A stretch of 64,000 nucleotides of DNA from JAUMBM01 sp964441755 (GCA_964441755.1 CAYTVG010000003.1:1-64000), one strand, 5' to 3'; shown: positions 17,860-26,847, counted from the stretch's first letter. The notes: generated by a model not told the origin, from the letters alone. Numbers and translations: made by a program.

Positions 17860-17882
17860 GGGCCAACCCGACAGATTTACTA

Positions 17883-19973
17883 TTGCTAAATTACGGTATA
17901 CAATTGATTAAGTCATCCAACTATATTGATTTGCAGCAGAAAAAAGAAAACAACTGTTTGGGCTTGTTGAACAGGTCTTTCAGTGGGGTCAGGAAAAAAG
18001 CAGTATCGGGCATGTTGTTGTGGGGTCTGTTGTTGACAGCTTTCTCTTTGACTGCACAGGTTGCGACAGGGCAGCGTTCATTGACAGCTGCTACCAGTTT
18101 TACCTTACGCAATGGCCTGCAGGTGATTGTATTGGAACAACCAGCCTCGGGCAGGCTCAGCATTCGTTTTTGGATTGATGTTCCTCTGCACCACGAGGGA
18201 AAGTATGCCGGTCTTGCTGAATTGGTGGGAGTAGCCTTCCATGGCTGTACACCTGAGCTGCCCGAGGGCTTCTTAAGGTCTGATGAACGTGGCTGGTGGA
18301 CGGAAGGGCCGGTCGGTTCCGGTGACAGCCTGATGCACTTACTGTCCGGTCGCCTGCTCAAACCCGATTTTGCTGACAGCAGCTGGCAGGCAGCAAAGTC
18401 AGCATACCTGAAAAAATTGAGTAATCGGCTGCAGAATCCACTGTCGGTTAGCAGGTCGGTTGCTCGCGCTGTTGTTTTTGGCCCCGGGCACCCCTACGGC
18501 CTGGTGCCTGAGCCCGCTATGGTCAACAGACTTACGGCTGCTGACGGTCGTCGTTTTTATGAGCAGTATGCTCATCCTGGTATTTCATTTCTTGTCATTG
18601 CAGGCGATATAACAGCCTCAGAGGCTCGCCGCCTGGCCGAAACTTACTGGGAGGGCTGGCCTTCGGTTGAGGTCGGCAGGGATTATTATCCCCGCCCTGA
18701 ATTTATGCCTGCTCGCAAGACAGGTCTGGTAACGATGAGCAGCGCTGATAGCCTTGCGAGTTTTTGTCTCGCTGCACCACTCCGCCTCAGACCTTCAGGT
18801 GCTGACGAGCGGGTTGCACAGCTGCTGGGACAAATACTGTTGCAGCGACTGCAGCAACAATGGCCGGACTACGATTTTGTGATCAACTGGCGAGCCGACG
18901 TTAATGCCGGACACCTCGAAATTGCTGCCGCAGGTCCATCAGCCGGGCTTGACAGCCTGATGAATTCCTGTGAGCAGGAACTCAGACTGTTGCGGCGAGA
19001 TCTGGTGTCACAAGAGGAGTTAACTGCAGCCAGGCAGCAGCTGTTCGAACGATATCAGCAGGCGCTTGAGCAACCACAGGCGTTAACGCTGTTGCTGCTC
19101 GATCAGCTTCGGTTCCGTTTTCCTTCTGATTATTTGGCCAAATGGCAGGACAGATACCTGCCTGTCTCAACAGCAGATTTGCTGGAAATCGGGCAGACCT
19201 ATGTTAAGCCCGATCAATTACTTGCCATCATTGTGGCCGATAAATCAGTGGCCGACAGATTCGCAGGGCAAAAAATGCATTATTACGATTCCTTTGGTAA
19301 TGAGCTCCAGCTAGCCGGGTCACTCGTTCCCGAAGGACTGACGGCTGAAACCATTCTTTCCAATTATCTGAGCGCTATCGGGGGCGCAGAACGCTTGTCA
19401 AAGGTCCATACGCTCTCGCAGACGATGATCGCCACGCTCAATAATATGGAGCTCGAGATGACTATAGTGAAGGAACAACCGGCTAAACTTTCTATTGAAC
19501 TTTTTGCAGGGGAGCTCCTGATAACGCAGACAATCTATGACGACACTATGGCAACGGTGGTTGTTATGGGCGATACCCAGCAGATTGATCGCCGGGGATT
19601 GACAGATTTACGGGACCAGGCACTCATCTTTCCCGAAATCAGTTACCTGCAAAACGGTTATACTGCTACCTTTGTAGCCTCAGATATTATCAATGCTACG
19701 CAGGTTTACGTTCTCGACATCGTGGGTCCTCTGGGCATAGCAAAGACAGAGTACTACGATGCGGCAACCTGGCTTAAGGTAAGAACCGTGGTCAACAGGG
19801 GCGAAGTAGCAGCCGTCAACGATTATGGGGACTATCGTGCAGTCGATGGTATCCTGTTTCCTTTTTCTATCATCAGTCGGGGACTGGTCGAGCAACCGCT
19901 GCAGTTTATTGTAGAGTCAATCGAACTCAACCAGCCTGTGGATACTGATGCTGCTGATGACGATAAAGATTAA
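17883..19973 (+). CDS. M16-family peptidase homologue lacking the zinc motif, fused to LolA-like domain
   Basis: Up to 696 residues; coordinates give the longest frame (TTG). A signal peptide core MLLWGLLLTAFSLTAQ begins at the ATG at 18012, preceded by RKK, so the true start may be a TTG near 17967. Residues about 70-470 follow the two-lobed M16 pattern (SFTLRNGLQVIVLEQPASG, GHPYGLVPEP, YAHPGISFLVIAGDI). Where active members have HxxEH the sequence reads GLAELVGVAFHGCTP: both zinc histidines and the Glu are gone, so it is very probably not a peptidase. Residues about 485-680 (ILSNYLSAIGGAERLSKVHT...) resemble the LolA/outer-membrane lipoprotein-sorting fold. The short asparaginase-like gene starts 5 bases downstream. 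Confidence 0.72.
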   Translation: MLNYGIQLIKSSNYIDLQQKKENNCLGLLNRSFSGVRKKAVSGMLLWGLLLTAFSLTAQVATGQRSLTAATSFTLRNGLQVIVLEQPASGRLSIRFWIDVPLHHEGKYAGLAELVGVAFHGCTPELPEGFLRSDERGWWTEGPVGSGDSLMHLLSGRLLKPDFADSSWQAAKSAYLKKLSNRLQNPLSVSRSVARAVVFGPGHPYGLVPEPAMVNRLTAADGRRFYEQYAHPGISFLVIAGDITASEARRLAETYWEGWPSVEVGRDYYPRPEFMPARKTGLVTMSSADSLASFCLAAPLRLRPSGADERVAQLLGQILLQRLQQQWPDYDFVINWRADVNAGHLEIAAAGPSAGLDSLMNSCEQELRLLRRDLVSQEELTAARQQLFERYQQALEQPQALTLLLLDQLRFRFPSDYLAKWQDRYLPVSTADLLEIGQTYVKPDQLLAIIVADKSVADRFAGQKMHYYDSFGNELQLAGSLVPEGLTAETILSNYLSAIGGAERLSKVHTLSQTMIATLNNMELEMTIVKEQPAKLSIELFAGELLITQTIYDDTMATVVVMGDTQQIDRRGLTDLRDQALIFPEISYLQNGYTATFVASDIINATQVYVLDIVGPLGIAKTEYYDAATWLKVRTVVNRGEVAAVNDYGDYRAVDGILFPFSIISRGLVEQPLQFIVESIELNQPVDTDAADDDKD

Positions 19974-19978
19974 ATTAC

Positions 19979-20482
19979 ATGGTTCAGGTTTTTGTTACAG
20001 GAGGGACTTTTGACAAGGATTACAATATGATCACGGGTCAATTGTACTTCCGCGATACACATCTCCCACAGATGTTTGAGCGTGGTCGATGTACTTTAGA
20101 CATCGACGTGAAGACCTTGATGATGGTTGACAGTCTCGAAATGACTGATGCAGATCGGGAGATCATTGTTCATAACTGCCGACGGGCACAGGCCGACCGC
20201 ATCTTGCTGACACATGGAACAGACCGCATTGTTGAAACTGCCCGCTATTTGGCTACTGTCGGTGTTGAGGGAAAGACGATAGTGCTCACAGGTGCTATGA
20301 TTCCTTATGCTTTTGGTACTTCTTCAGATGGTTTTTTCAATCTTGGCAGTGCACTGGCTTTTGTTCAGCTGTTGCCACCGGGGGTCTATGTCGCTATGAA
20401 TGGTCGTTATTTCGACTGGTTCAATGTTCAGAAAAATACCAAGACAGGCTTTTTTGAAGAGACGGCAGAAGTGACTGACTAG
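19979..20482 (+). CDS. Short asparaginase-domain protein
   Basis: 167 residues that match only the N-terminal domain of L-asparaginases: first catalytic Thr in VTGGTFDK, then the HGTDR motif with the second Thr and Asp, and VLTGAMIP. Full-length type I/II enzymes have about 330 residues and complete the active site with a second domain; that domain is absent, and no frameshifted remainder follows. Such short forms form a recognisable subfamily in several phyla, so this is not simply a broken gene. Activity is uncertain. It lies 5 bases after the M16-like gene and ends before a strong terminator at 20534-20566. Confidence 0.78.
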   Translation: MVQVFVTGGTFDKDYNMITGQLYFRDTHLPQMFERGRCTLDIDVKTLMMVDSLEMTDADREIIVHNCRRAQADRILLTHGTDRIVETARYLATVGVEGKTIVLTGAMIPYAFGTSSDGFFNLGSALAFVQLLPPGVYVAMNGRYFDWFNVQKNTKTGFFEETAEVTD

Positions 20483-20533
20483 CAGCTGACATGCTCACGG
20501 TCTGCACGGGATACTTGTCAACTGTATAACCGA

Positions 20534-20566
20534 GGCGGGCTGGCAGTTCAGCATTGCCAGCCCGCC
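20534..20566. terminator. Bidirectional terminator
   Basis: Perfect 12-bp GC-rich stem (20534-20545 with 20555-20566), 9-nt loop, between the plus-strand asparaginase-like gene and the convergent lipoprotein gene whose stop is at 20579. Confidence 0.75.
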
Positions 20567-20578
20567 CTTGCCACTAAC

Positions 20579-21793
20579 TCAGCGGTTATTGAGTTCTGCG
20601 TTGCGGTAACTAACCACGCGCTCCTGAAAGACAGGTTTCAGGCGGTCGGCAGCCTGTATGATCATTGCCTCAGAAGAGGGAAAAGGCTGAGGACTATTGC
20701 CTATACGGCTTCTCGAGTCTGCGCTCAGCGCTCGCTCGTCGCCCCTGTATTTGGAGGCGTAATTTTCAAAAAGAGAGACTGCTGACAGTGGCTGGCTTTG
20801 AATTACTTGGTTAATGCGCAGATCAATCAGATCAAGCGTTGCATTGAGTTGTGTCTGCTTAAATTGATAGACTTCTGTCACAAAAGCCTTGATAGTGATT
20901 TTCTTGGGGATTTTCACATCGTTGCCGAGAGAATCTTTAAGTACGTTGCCGCGACTGTCGAGCACATAGTCAAAACCCTCTTCAATTTCCTTCTCGTCTA
21001 TATACTCCCGCTCCTTAACCATATCAGGGCTTACCTGGATATCTTGTATGCGAAGCACCATGCGATAGTCAAAGGTGAGCGAGGCAACCGCTTGCTGGTA
21101 GTACTGCTGCCAAAAACTATTTAGCTGGTTGGTATTTATCTGCTGCAGCCGACGCTCAAATTCTATCGGTGCAACTACACCTGCATTGTTTTCGACTGCA
21201 ACGAGGATATTCACTGTCCCAAGGGCATGTGCTTGCTGTTGTAGTTCCCGGCTGTTGCGATAGTCGCGATAGTAATTACCTATTTGCTCAATTTCGCGCC
21301 AAGCAGCCCTTGCGGCAAGCTTATCATTGTTTTTACGCGATTGCTCGATAAGCTCGGTTGCTCGATTGTAATGATAGGCTGCTGCATTGCTGCGGCTTTC
21401 GCGTTCCAGTTGCGCCACCTCTACCAAGTTGAAGCGGGCTTCGTAGCCAAATTTGTCAATCAGCGGTAGCAAAGGTTCTATGAGCGCCTGCCGGCGATCG
21501 ACGCCTACATACAGGTCGTGAATTCGCGACCAGTTGGTGTCTTCATCTTCCGCCTTCAGTCGGTCTGCTAAGGCAAGATCGCGCTGGTTGGCTTTCGCAA
21601 AGGCTTCTTCCAGGCCGGCTACGAGACGAGGATTTTTTTTCTTCTTACCCGTGAGCTTGCGCGTACTCAGCCCAATCGCCCGATCATACTGCCCGCTTTC
21701 AACAAGCTTGTCAATAGAGACGCAGGCAGGTGCTGTGATGCTCATCAGGATGAGCATAAGTATCGCGGGAAAATACTTGATGGCCGTTCTCAT
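20579..21793 (-). CDS. Uncharacterised lipoprotein
   Basis: 404 residues. Signal peptide with a lipobox TAPAC (Cys24). No domain I can name. Residues 25-180 are helical and TPR-like in feel (SGQYDRAIGLSTRKLTGKKK, ANQRDLALADRLK, SNAAAYHYNRATELIEQSR); the rest includes a beta-rich part (VNILVAVENNAGVV, LTFDYRMVLRIQDI) with a conserved-looking VTEVYQFKQTQLNATLDLID. It should sit in the outer or inner membrane facing the periplasm. Nothing in the neighbourhood points to a function. A -7 box lies 30-40 bases upstream. Confidence 0.7.
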   Translation of the reverse strand: MRTAIKYFPAILMLILMSITAPACVSIDKLVESGQYDRAIGLSTRKLTGKKKKNPRLVAGLEEAFAKANQRDLALADRLKAEDEDTNWSRIHDLYVGVDRRQALIEPLLPLIDKFGYEARFNLVEVAQLERESRSNAAAYHYNRATELIEQSRKNNDKLAARAAWREIEQIGNYYRDYRNSRELQQQAHALGTVNILVAVENNAGVVAPIEFERRLQQINTNQLNSFWQQYYQQAVASLTFDYRMVLRIQDIQVSPDMVKEREYIDEKEIEEGFDYVLDSRGNVLKDSLGNDVKIPKKITIKAFVTEVYQFKQTQLNATLDLIDLRINQVIQSQPLSAVSLFENYASKYRGDERALSADSRSRIGNSPQPFPSSEAMIIQAADRLKPVFQERVVSYRNAELNNR

Positions 21794-21824
21794 GTGCAGC
21801 TTATTTTACGGTTACTGAATGATA

Positions 21825-21832
21825 CAAATATA
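21825..21832 (-). promoter_or_regulatory. -7 box of the uncharacterised lipoprotein gene
   Basis: Reads TATATTTG on the minus strand, exact TAnnTTTG match, 32 bases upstream of the ATG. Confidence 0.55.
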
Positions 21833-21887
21833 GCGCGCTGCTTGTATCAGGATGCTTATGAAAAAGTTAAATAATACGCTTTGTACA

Positions 21888-21916
21888 ATCTTTGGTGGCG
21901 TCAAGCCACCAAAGAT
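21888..21916. terminator. Terminator after pepT
   Basis: Perfect 12-bp stem (21888-21899 with 21905-21916), 5-nt loop, 10 bases beyond the pepT stop. It shares the core TTGGTGG/CCACCAA with the hairpin at 16590-16621. Confidence 0.7.
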
Positions 21917-21925
21917 CGACGCTCA

Positions 21926-23164
21926 TCAACTTTTTTCAGCCCACACAGCGGCCAATTGTACCAGCATGTCAACGGCTTTTTCCATATCCTGCACAGATAC
22001 CCATTCCTGTTTTGAATGAAATGCATGCTCACCGGCAAAAACATTGGGGCAGGGGAGTCCCATGAAACTGAGCCTGGAGCCGTCGGTTCCACCACGGATA
22101 CTTGAGCGCCTGGGCTGCATACCTGCACGCCGAATAGCTTCCTCTGCAAATGCTACGACCTGCGGATGTTTGTCCAGTACTTCTTTCATGTTGCGATATT
22201 GCTCTTTCACACTGAAACTTGCCCTGGAGCGTGGATAGGCCGTCATCACGCGGTCGAGTATGGCTTTGAGCTCGGCCTCATGTACAGCCAGCCGGGCTGT
22301 GTCAAAATCTCTGATGATCAGCTGTATGCTTGCCTGCTCAACGCCTCCGCTGATGGCAACCGGGTGTACAAAACCCTCCCGCCCGTCAGTAGACTCAGGC
22401 GAGAGCCGGTCTTTGGGCAGGGCCGCAATGAAATCACCGGCAGCCTTGATGGCACTTTCCATGTGGCCTTTGGCAAATCCGGGATGTGCACTGATACCAT
22501 CGATGACAATCGTGAGCGCATCAGCAGAAAAAGTTTCGTCTTCCAGCGAACCTCTGCTCTCCCCATCAACGGTATAGCCATACTGCGCTCCTAGCTTTGC
22601 CAAGTCAACCTTATCCACTCCCCGCCCAATTTCCTCGTCCGGTGTAAAAAGTATTTTGATGGCACCGTGGGTGATTTCCGGGTGATGGAGCAGGTAATCT
22701 ACGCAAGTCATGATTTCAGCCAGGCCGGCTTTATTGTCGGCTCCCAACAGCGTAGTGCCACTGGCGGTTACAATATCATTCCCCAACTGGTTGGCCAGGT
22801 CGGGATGATCTTGCAGGCGGATGACAATCTGCGAATCATCAGGTAAAACTAAATCGCGGCCGTCATAGGCCTGATGGACGATGGGCTTCACGTCGGTGCC
22901 ACTTGAATCCGGGGAAGTATCCATATGACTGCAGTAGCAAATAACGGGCACAGGCTTGTCTGTATTGGCCGGGAGGGTAGCATAGACATAGCCGTTGTCA
23001 TCGAGATGAGCATCAGCGATGCCCAATCCCTGTAATTCCTCTACCAGCATACGACCCAGATTTTTCTGTTTTGCCGAACTGGGCGTGGTGGTTGAGTTGG
23101 GATCGGCCTGAGTGTCGACTTGCACATAGCGCAAGAATCGGTCGAGTACGTGCTCTTTGGTCAT
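21926..23164 (-). CDS. pepT: Peptidase T (tripeptidase, M20B)
   Basis: 412 residues, the normal length. Cytoplasmic aminotripeptidase with two zinc ions. Visible: VDTQADP near the N-terminus, the metal ligands in CYCSHMDTSPD, the bridging Asp in LLGADNKAGLAEI, catalytic Glu pair in FTPDEEIGRG, Asp in VDGESRGSLEDETFSAD, and the C-terminal His in FAGEHAFHSKQEW. IRGGTDGSRLSFMGLPCPN is typical of PepT. It probably recycles peptides. Single gene with its own terminator. Confidence 0.95.
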   Translation of the reverse strand: MTKEHVLDRFLRYVQVDTQADPNSTTTPSSAKQKNLGRMLVEELQGLGIADAHLDDNGYVYATLPANTDKPVPVICYCSHMDTSPDSSGTDVKPIVHQAYDGRDLVLPDDSQIVIRLQDHPDLANQLGNDIVTASGTTLLGADNKAGLAEIMTCVDYLLHHPEITHGAIKILFTPDEEIGRGVDKVDLAKLGAQYGYTVDGESRGSLEDETFSADALTIVIDGISAHPGFAKGHMESAIKAAGDFIAALPKDRLSPESTDGREGFVHPVAISGGVEQASIQLIIRDFDTARLAVHEAELKAILDRVMTAYPRSRASFSVKEQYRNMKEVLDKHPQVVAFAEEAIRRAGMQPRRSSIRGGTDGSRLSFMGLPCPNVFAGEHAFHSKQEWVSVQDMEKAVDMLVQLAAVWAEKS

Positions 23165-23542
23165 GGCAGCAGCATTGATTTTGTGTAGTGAGTTTTCGGC
23201 AGATTGTCTACAGAGCAGTCCACCGCATCCGGTGGCGAAGTTAGTGAATTAGCAGCATAAATGACAGCTTCGTTGCCGCGGAGATTGGGAGAATCCAGGA
23301 CAGCCGCTTACATTATGTGCGTTGGTGGGTCTTGTATGTCGACTCAGAGACAGCTTGCCACAATGCCTGAGATTGACTATTGAGTATGCCCAACATCCGA
23401 CAGCCCGATCTATCTGTCCGTAAGTTTACTTAATTTAAAGCAGCAGTTGTAGCTTAATTGCGTAATTTTACATCATGTTACTTCTGCCATAGCAGCAGAA
23501 ATGTCAAAGCTGCGTCGTATGTACAATAAAAGATATCTACCC
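23165..23542. other. Divergent intergenic region, no gene seen
   Basis: About 380 bases between pepT (minus) and the MbnP-like gene (plus). It should hold both promoters. A near-match -7 box TAATTTTA lies about 70 bases before the plus-strand ATG at 23543, and TAACTTCG faces pepT. A short hairpin CCACCG/CGGTGG is present near 23220-23236. The open frame extends 14 codons upstream of 23543, but the signal peptide begins at 23543. Confidence 0.5.
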
Positions 23543-24562
23543 ATGAAAAGGATTGCAACCATTCTCTGGCTATGGGCCGCTGTATCTGTCAGCAGCCTAT
23601 CTTTTGGCCAACAGTCAAATGTCATTATATCTTTTGAGCATCTGGGAGGGGGTGTACGAATGACACCTAACAGTTCTGTATTCCCTATCTGGAACGGTAA
23701 ACAGGTACGCTTATTCAGAGCAGCTTTTTACATTGCAGAAATTGAATTGCACAAGACTGACGGCAGCAGGCTGATGCTCAGTGATCAGTACCTGCTGGTG
23801 GATGCTGCCGAGCCGGGCAGGGAATTTGACCTTGGCAATTGGTCTGTAACGGATATTGAGGGGGTAAGTCTGCGTATTGGTGTAGATTCAGCACGCAACC
23901 ATCTCGATCCCGCTTCCTATCCCGCTGATCATCCGCTGGCACCCCAAAACCCTTCCATGCACTGGGGCTGGGTGTCTGGCTATCGCTTTATGGCTGTAGA
24001 AGGGCGTATCGACAACAATGCCGATGGCGTGCCGGAGGCTGCCATGGAATTTCACAATCTGGGCAATCAGCTGTATACGACTTTGTTTGTTCCTGCGCAG
24101 CTAACGGCTGAAGCAGGCGAACTGCGACTGGAGTTGGTCATTGAGTATGCACGTTTGTTTGATCAAATGCCTCTCCAGACAAATCTCATCAACCACGGCA
24201 GCTTTCCTGCCAATCAGCAGATGATGCAAAACGCAGCAAGCCAGGGGTTCATTACGCATGCACTGGTCAGCAGCAGCAACGAGCCCTTGGTAGTAGAACC
24301 CCTAATAGTGCTCGCTCCCAACCCGGCTGCTGATATGGTTCAGCTGCGCTATGATCTGGCCGCTTTTCCTTCGGTAACGGATTGTACACTTCATTTGATT
24401 GACGCGGAAGGCAGGACAGTGCGCATCATCGATCGCCTGCCTGCTACAGCTACGCTGACACTCGAGCGCGGAGGACTTGCCGCCGGACGCTATCAGCTCC
24501 TTCTTTTTCAGTCAGGCTATGCAAAACAACTGTTGGCCTCAACAGCCTTGATATTCCGGTGA
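23543..24562 (+). CDS. MbnP-like copper-binding family protein with T9SS sorting domain
   Basis: About 339 residues from ATG 23543; signal peptide MKRIATILWLWAAVSVSSLSFGQ. The part from about 25 to 235 follows the MbnP family: IISFEHLGGGVRM, LFRAAFYIAEIELHKTDGS, LRIGVDSARNHLDP and SMHWGWVSGYRFMAVEGRID. MbnP proteins bind Cu(I) after a partner enzyme, MbnH, turns a Trp into kynurenine (family knowledge). The C-terminal 75 residues (VLAPNPAADMVQLRYDL ... GLAAGRYQLLLF) are a type-A T9SS sorting domain, so the protein should be exported across the outer membrane. The next gene, an MbnH-like di-heme enzyme, overlaps the stop by one base. Confidence 0.8.
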   Translation: MKRIATILWLWAAVSVSSLSFGQQSNVIISFEHLGGGVRMTPNSSVFPIWNGKQVRLFRAAFYIAEIELHKTDGSRLMLSDQYLLVDAAEPGREFDLGNWSVTDIEGVSLRIGVDSARNHLDPASYPADHPLAPQNPSMHWGWVSGYRFMAVEGRIDNNADGVPEAAMEFHNLGNQLYTTLFVPAQLTAEAGELRLELVIEYARLFDQMPLQTNLINHGSFPANQQMMQNAASQGFITHALVSSSNEPLVVEPLIVLAPNPAADMVQLRYDLAAFPSVTDCTLHLIDAEGRTVRIIDRLPATATLTLERGGLAAGRYQLLLFQSGYAKQLLASTALIFR

Positions 24563-25587
24563 TGCGTACTTGCTGGTTGTTGGCGGGCTTAACGTGCTTG
24601 TATGCTTGCAGCCGCTCGCCTATGGTGGTGGTGACTAAAGACACACGGGCAGATATCTCACTGCCTGCAGGTTTCCCCAAGCCTGTGTATCCTGCCGATA
24701 ACCAACCTACGGCTGAGCGTATAGCGCTCGGCCGTAAGTTGTTTTACGAGCCCGCATTGTCGCGCGACAGCAGCCTTTCCTGTGGCAGTTGCCACCAGCC
24801 GTCACGGGCATTTTCCGATGGACAAGCGCGGAGTACTGGTATCGAGGGCCGTGAAGGACGGCGCAACGCTCCTTCTTTGGCCAATGTTGCTTATTTTACT
24901 GCTTTCATGCGGGAAGGCGGGGTGCCCACGCTCGAAATGCAAGTGCAAGTACCGATACAGGAACACGAGGAATTTGACTTCAATATACTGTTGGTTGCTG
25001 AGCGCTTGCAGCGCATGCCCGCCTACGTGGCGCTTTCGCAAAATGCTTACGGGCGCAAGCCCGATGCATTTGTGATCACGCGGGCGATAGCAGCTTTCGA
25101 GCGCAGCCTCATCAGTGGCGATTCACCTCTTGATCGCTACCTGTTTGGCGGGGAGCAGGCAGCTATCAGTGAAGCTGCCAAACGAGGTTATTTGCTGTTT
25201 CATTCCTCAAGACTAGCATGCAATAGCTGTCATAGTGGATTTTTATTCACCAGTCAGGGGTTTGCCAACAACGGGCTGTATGCGGTTTACGCAGACAGCG
25301 GCAGGTATCGGTTAACACAGAAAGCTTCCGATACAGGATTGTTTAAAATACCCTCTCTGCGACAAGCAGCCCTCACAGCACCCTATATGCACGATGGCAG
25401 TATTCCCAGTCTGGAGGACGTCATTGACCATTATGCAAGTGGCGGGAAACCACATCCCAATAAAAGTGCACAGATTAAACCCTTCACACTGAGTTTGCAG
25501 GAAAAAAATGACCTGCTGGCTTTTTTACACAGCCTTACGGATACAGCATTTTGTACAAATCCTGCCTTTCAGCCTCCGCAGGACTAA
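24562..25587 (+). CDS. MbnH/MauG-like di-heme cytochrome c peroxidase-family enzyme
   Basis: About 341 residues; ATG 24562 overlaps the upstream stop (TGATG), implying coupled translation. The N-terminus has a lipobox-like LYAC (Cys16). Two heme-binding motifs, CGSCH (about 74-78) and CNSCH (about 220-224), and the family segments LGRKLFYEPALSRD, NAPSLANVAYF, FKIPSLRQAALTAPYMHDG place it in the bacterial di-heme peroxidase/MauG superfamily. Beside an MbnP-like gene the best call is MbnH, which oxidises its MbnP partner. A plain cytochrome c peroxidase remains possible. Acts in the periplasm or on its membrane. Confidence 0.85.
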   Translation: MRTCWLLAGLTCLYACSRSPMVVVTKDTRADISLPAGFPKPVYPADNQPTAERIALGRKLFYEPALSRDSSLSCGSCHQPSRAFSDGQARSTGIEGREGRRNAPSLANVAYFTAFMREGGVPTLEMQVQVPIQEHEEFDFNILLVAERLQRMPAYVALSQNAYGRKPDAFVITRAIAAFERSLISGDSPLDRYLFGGEQAAISEAAKRGYLLFHSSRLACNSCHSGFLFTSQGFANNGLYAVYADSGRYRLTQKASDTGLFKIPSLRQAALTAPYMHDGSIPSLEDVIDHYASGGKPHPNKSAQIKPFTLSLQEKNDLLAFLHSLTDTAFCTNPAFQPPQD

Positions 25588-25683
25588 TCGTAACCCGTTA
25601 TGCGTCTGCTCTTAGCGGCAAGTTGTCCGTTGTCCGGGCTGTGGCCACACCAGCCTGCAACTAAAAAATCCCCGGAAGCGCTA

Positions 25684-26847
25684 CTAAGCATACACGCCAA
25701 CAGCGATGCGATCGGCTATGCGCATCGCTTCCTCGAGGGTATCGGCAGTGACGGTGATATGTCCCATCTTGCGGAAAGGCTGGGTATGAGTTTTCCCATA
25801 TAAATGCACTGATACACCAGGTAAAGCCAGCGCCTCCTCTATGCCTCTGTACTTAGCAGGACCCGAGAACCCCTCATCACCCAACAGGTTGAGCATGACG
25901 GCAGGGCGCAGCAGTCGGGTATCGCCCAGCGGCAGGTTGAGGACTGCCCGCAGATGCTGCTCAAATTGTGATACGGCACATGATTCGATGGTATGATGCC
26001 CGCTGTTGTGACTGCGCGGTGCAACTTCATTGACAAGTATATGACCCTGTTGGTCAATAAACATCTCTACAGCCAGCAAGCCACATACATCAAACGCAGC
26101 AGCTGTTCGTATGGCCAAGGCTGTGGCAGCCTGCGCCTGCTGCTCACTGATACGGGCAGGAGCCAGCAGCCTGTCGACAAGATTGGCCTCCGGATGGAAG
26201 TACATCTCTACCACCGGAAAGGCTTTGACCTCACCCGACTCATTGCGTGCTACGATAACAGCCACCTCCTTATCAATAGCAACAAGCTGTTCCACAACAC
26301 AGGCGCCGGGCAGCAGCTTGTGCAGTGCTGAGGCATTTTGAATGACGGCTACCCCCCGCCCATCATATCCATCTGTCCGGCTTTTCTGTACAAAAGGAAA
26401 ATCAAGCTGGCCCGCAGCCAGCGCTTCGCGCAGCTGATCTGTATTTTCAAAAAGCGTGAAGGGAGCGGTCGGCAGTTGGTGTTGTTGGTAAAAAAGCTTT
26501 TGCAGACCTTTGTCCTTGATGATGTCGAGAATCTGTGGGGCAGGATGTATGCGCAGGCCCTCAGCCGCCAGCTGGTGCAGTGCAGCTGTATTTACATGCT
26601 CAATTTCTATGGTAAGCAAATCTACTTCCCTTCCAAAAGCAAGTACGTCATGCTCGTCATTGAAGTTGCCACTGACCAGTCGGTGGATATAAGGAGCAGC
26701 CGGGTAATCCGCTTGTTTATCCAATGCCCATAGGGGTAGTTGCCAGTTGGCAGCTGCAATAGCAGTCATCTTGCCGAGCTGGCCCGCACCCAGTATACCC
26801 AGTTTTTTTTGCCCGTTGAGAAAGTCAAGTCCGTTGGTGAGTTCCAT
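25684..26847 (-). CDS. purK: 5-(carboxyamino)imidazole ribonucleotide synthase
   Basis: 387 residues, ATP-grasp enzyme that carboxylates AIR in purine synthesis. Seen: KLGILGAGQLGKMTAIAA at the start, the ATP-grasp lysine/glycine segment FPFVQKSRTDGYDGRGVAVI, and the metal-binding LVNEVAPRSHNSGHHTIE. It is last in a minus-strand series (ribH, MBL hydrolase, purK) with 12- and 21-base gaps, so the three are probably co-transcribed. purE is not in the window. The convergent gene ends 96 bases away. Confidence 0.95.
   Translation of the reverse strand: MELTNGLDFLNGQKKLGILGAGQLGKMTAIAAANWQLPLWALDKQADYPAAPYIHRLVSGNFNDEHDVLAFGREVDLLTIEIEHVNTAALHQLAAEGLRIHPAPQILDIIKDKGLQKLFYQQHQLPTAPFTLFENTDQLREALAAGQLDFPFVQKSRTDGYDGRGVAVIQNASALHKLLPGACVVEQLVAIDKEVAVIVARNESGEVKAFPVVEMYFHPEANLVDRLLAPARISEQQAQAATALAIRTAAAFDVCGLLAVEMFIDQQGHILVNEVAPRSHNSGHHTIESCAVSQFEQHLRAVLNLPLGDTRLLRPAVMLNLLGDEGFSGPAKYRGIEEALALPGVSVHLYGKTHTQPFRKMGHITVTADTLEEAMRIADRIAVGVYA

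Noticed and set aside
19979..20482. Asparaginase-like gene as a truncated pseudogene
   Set aside because: Catalytic motifs are intact, the stop is clean, no second-domain remnant follows and a terminator lies right behind; short forms of this kind exist elsewhere.
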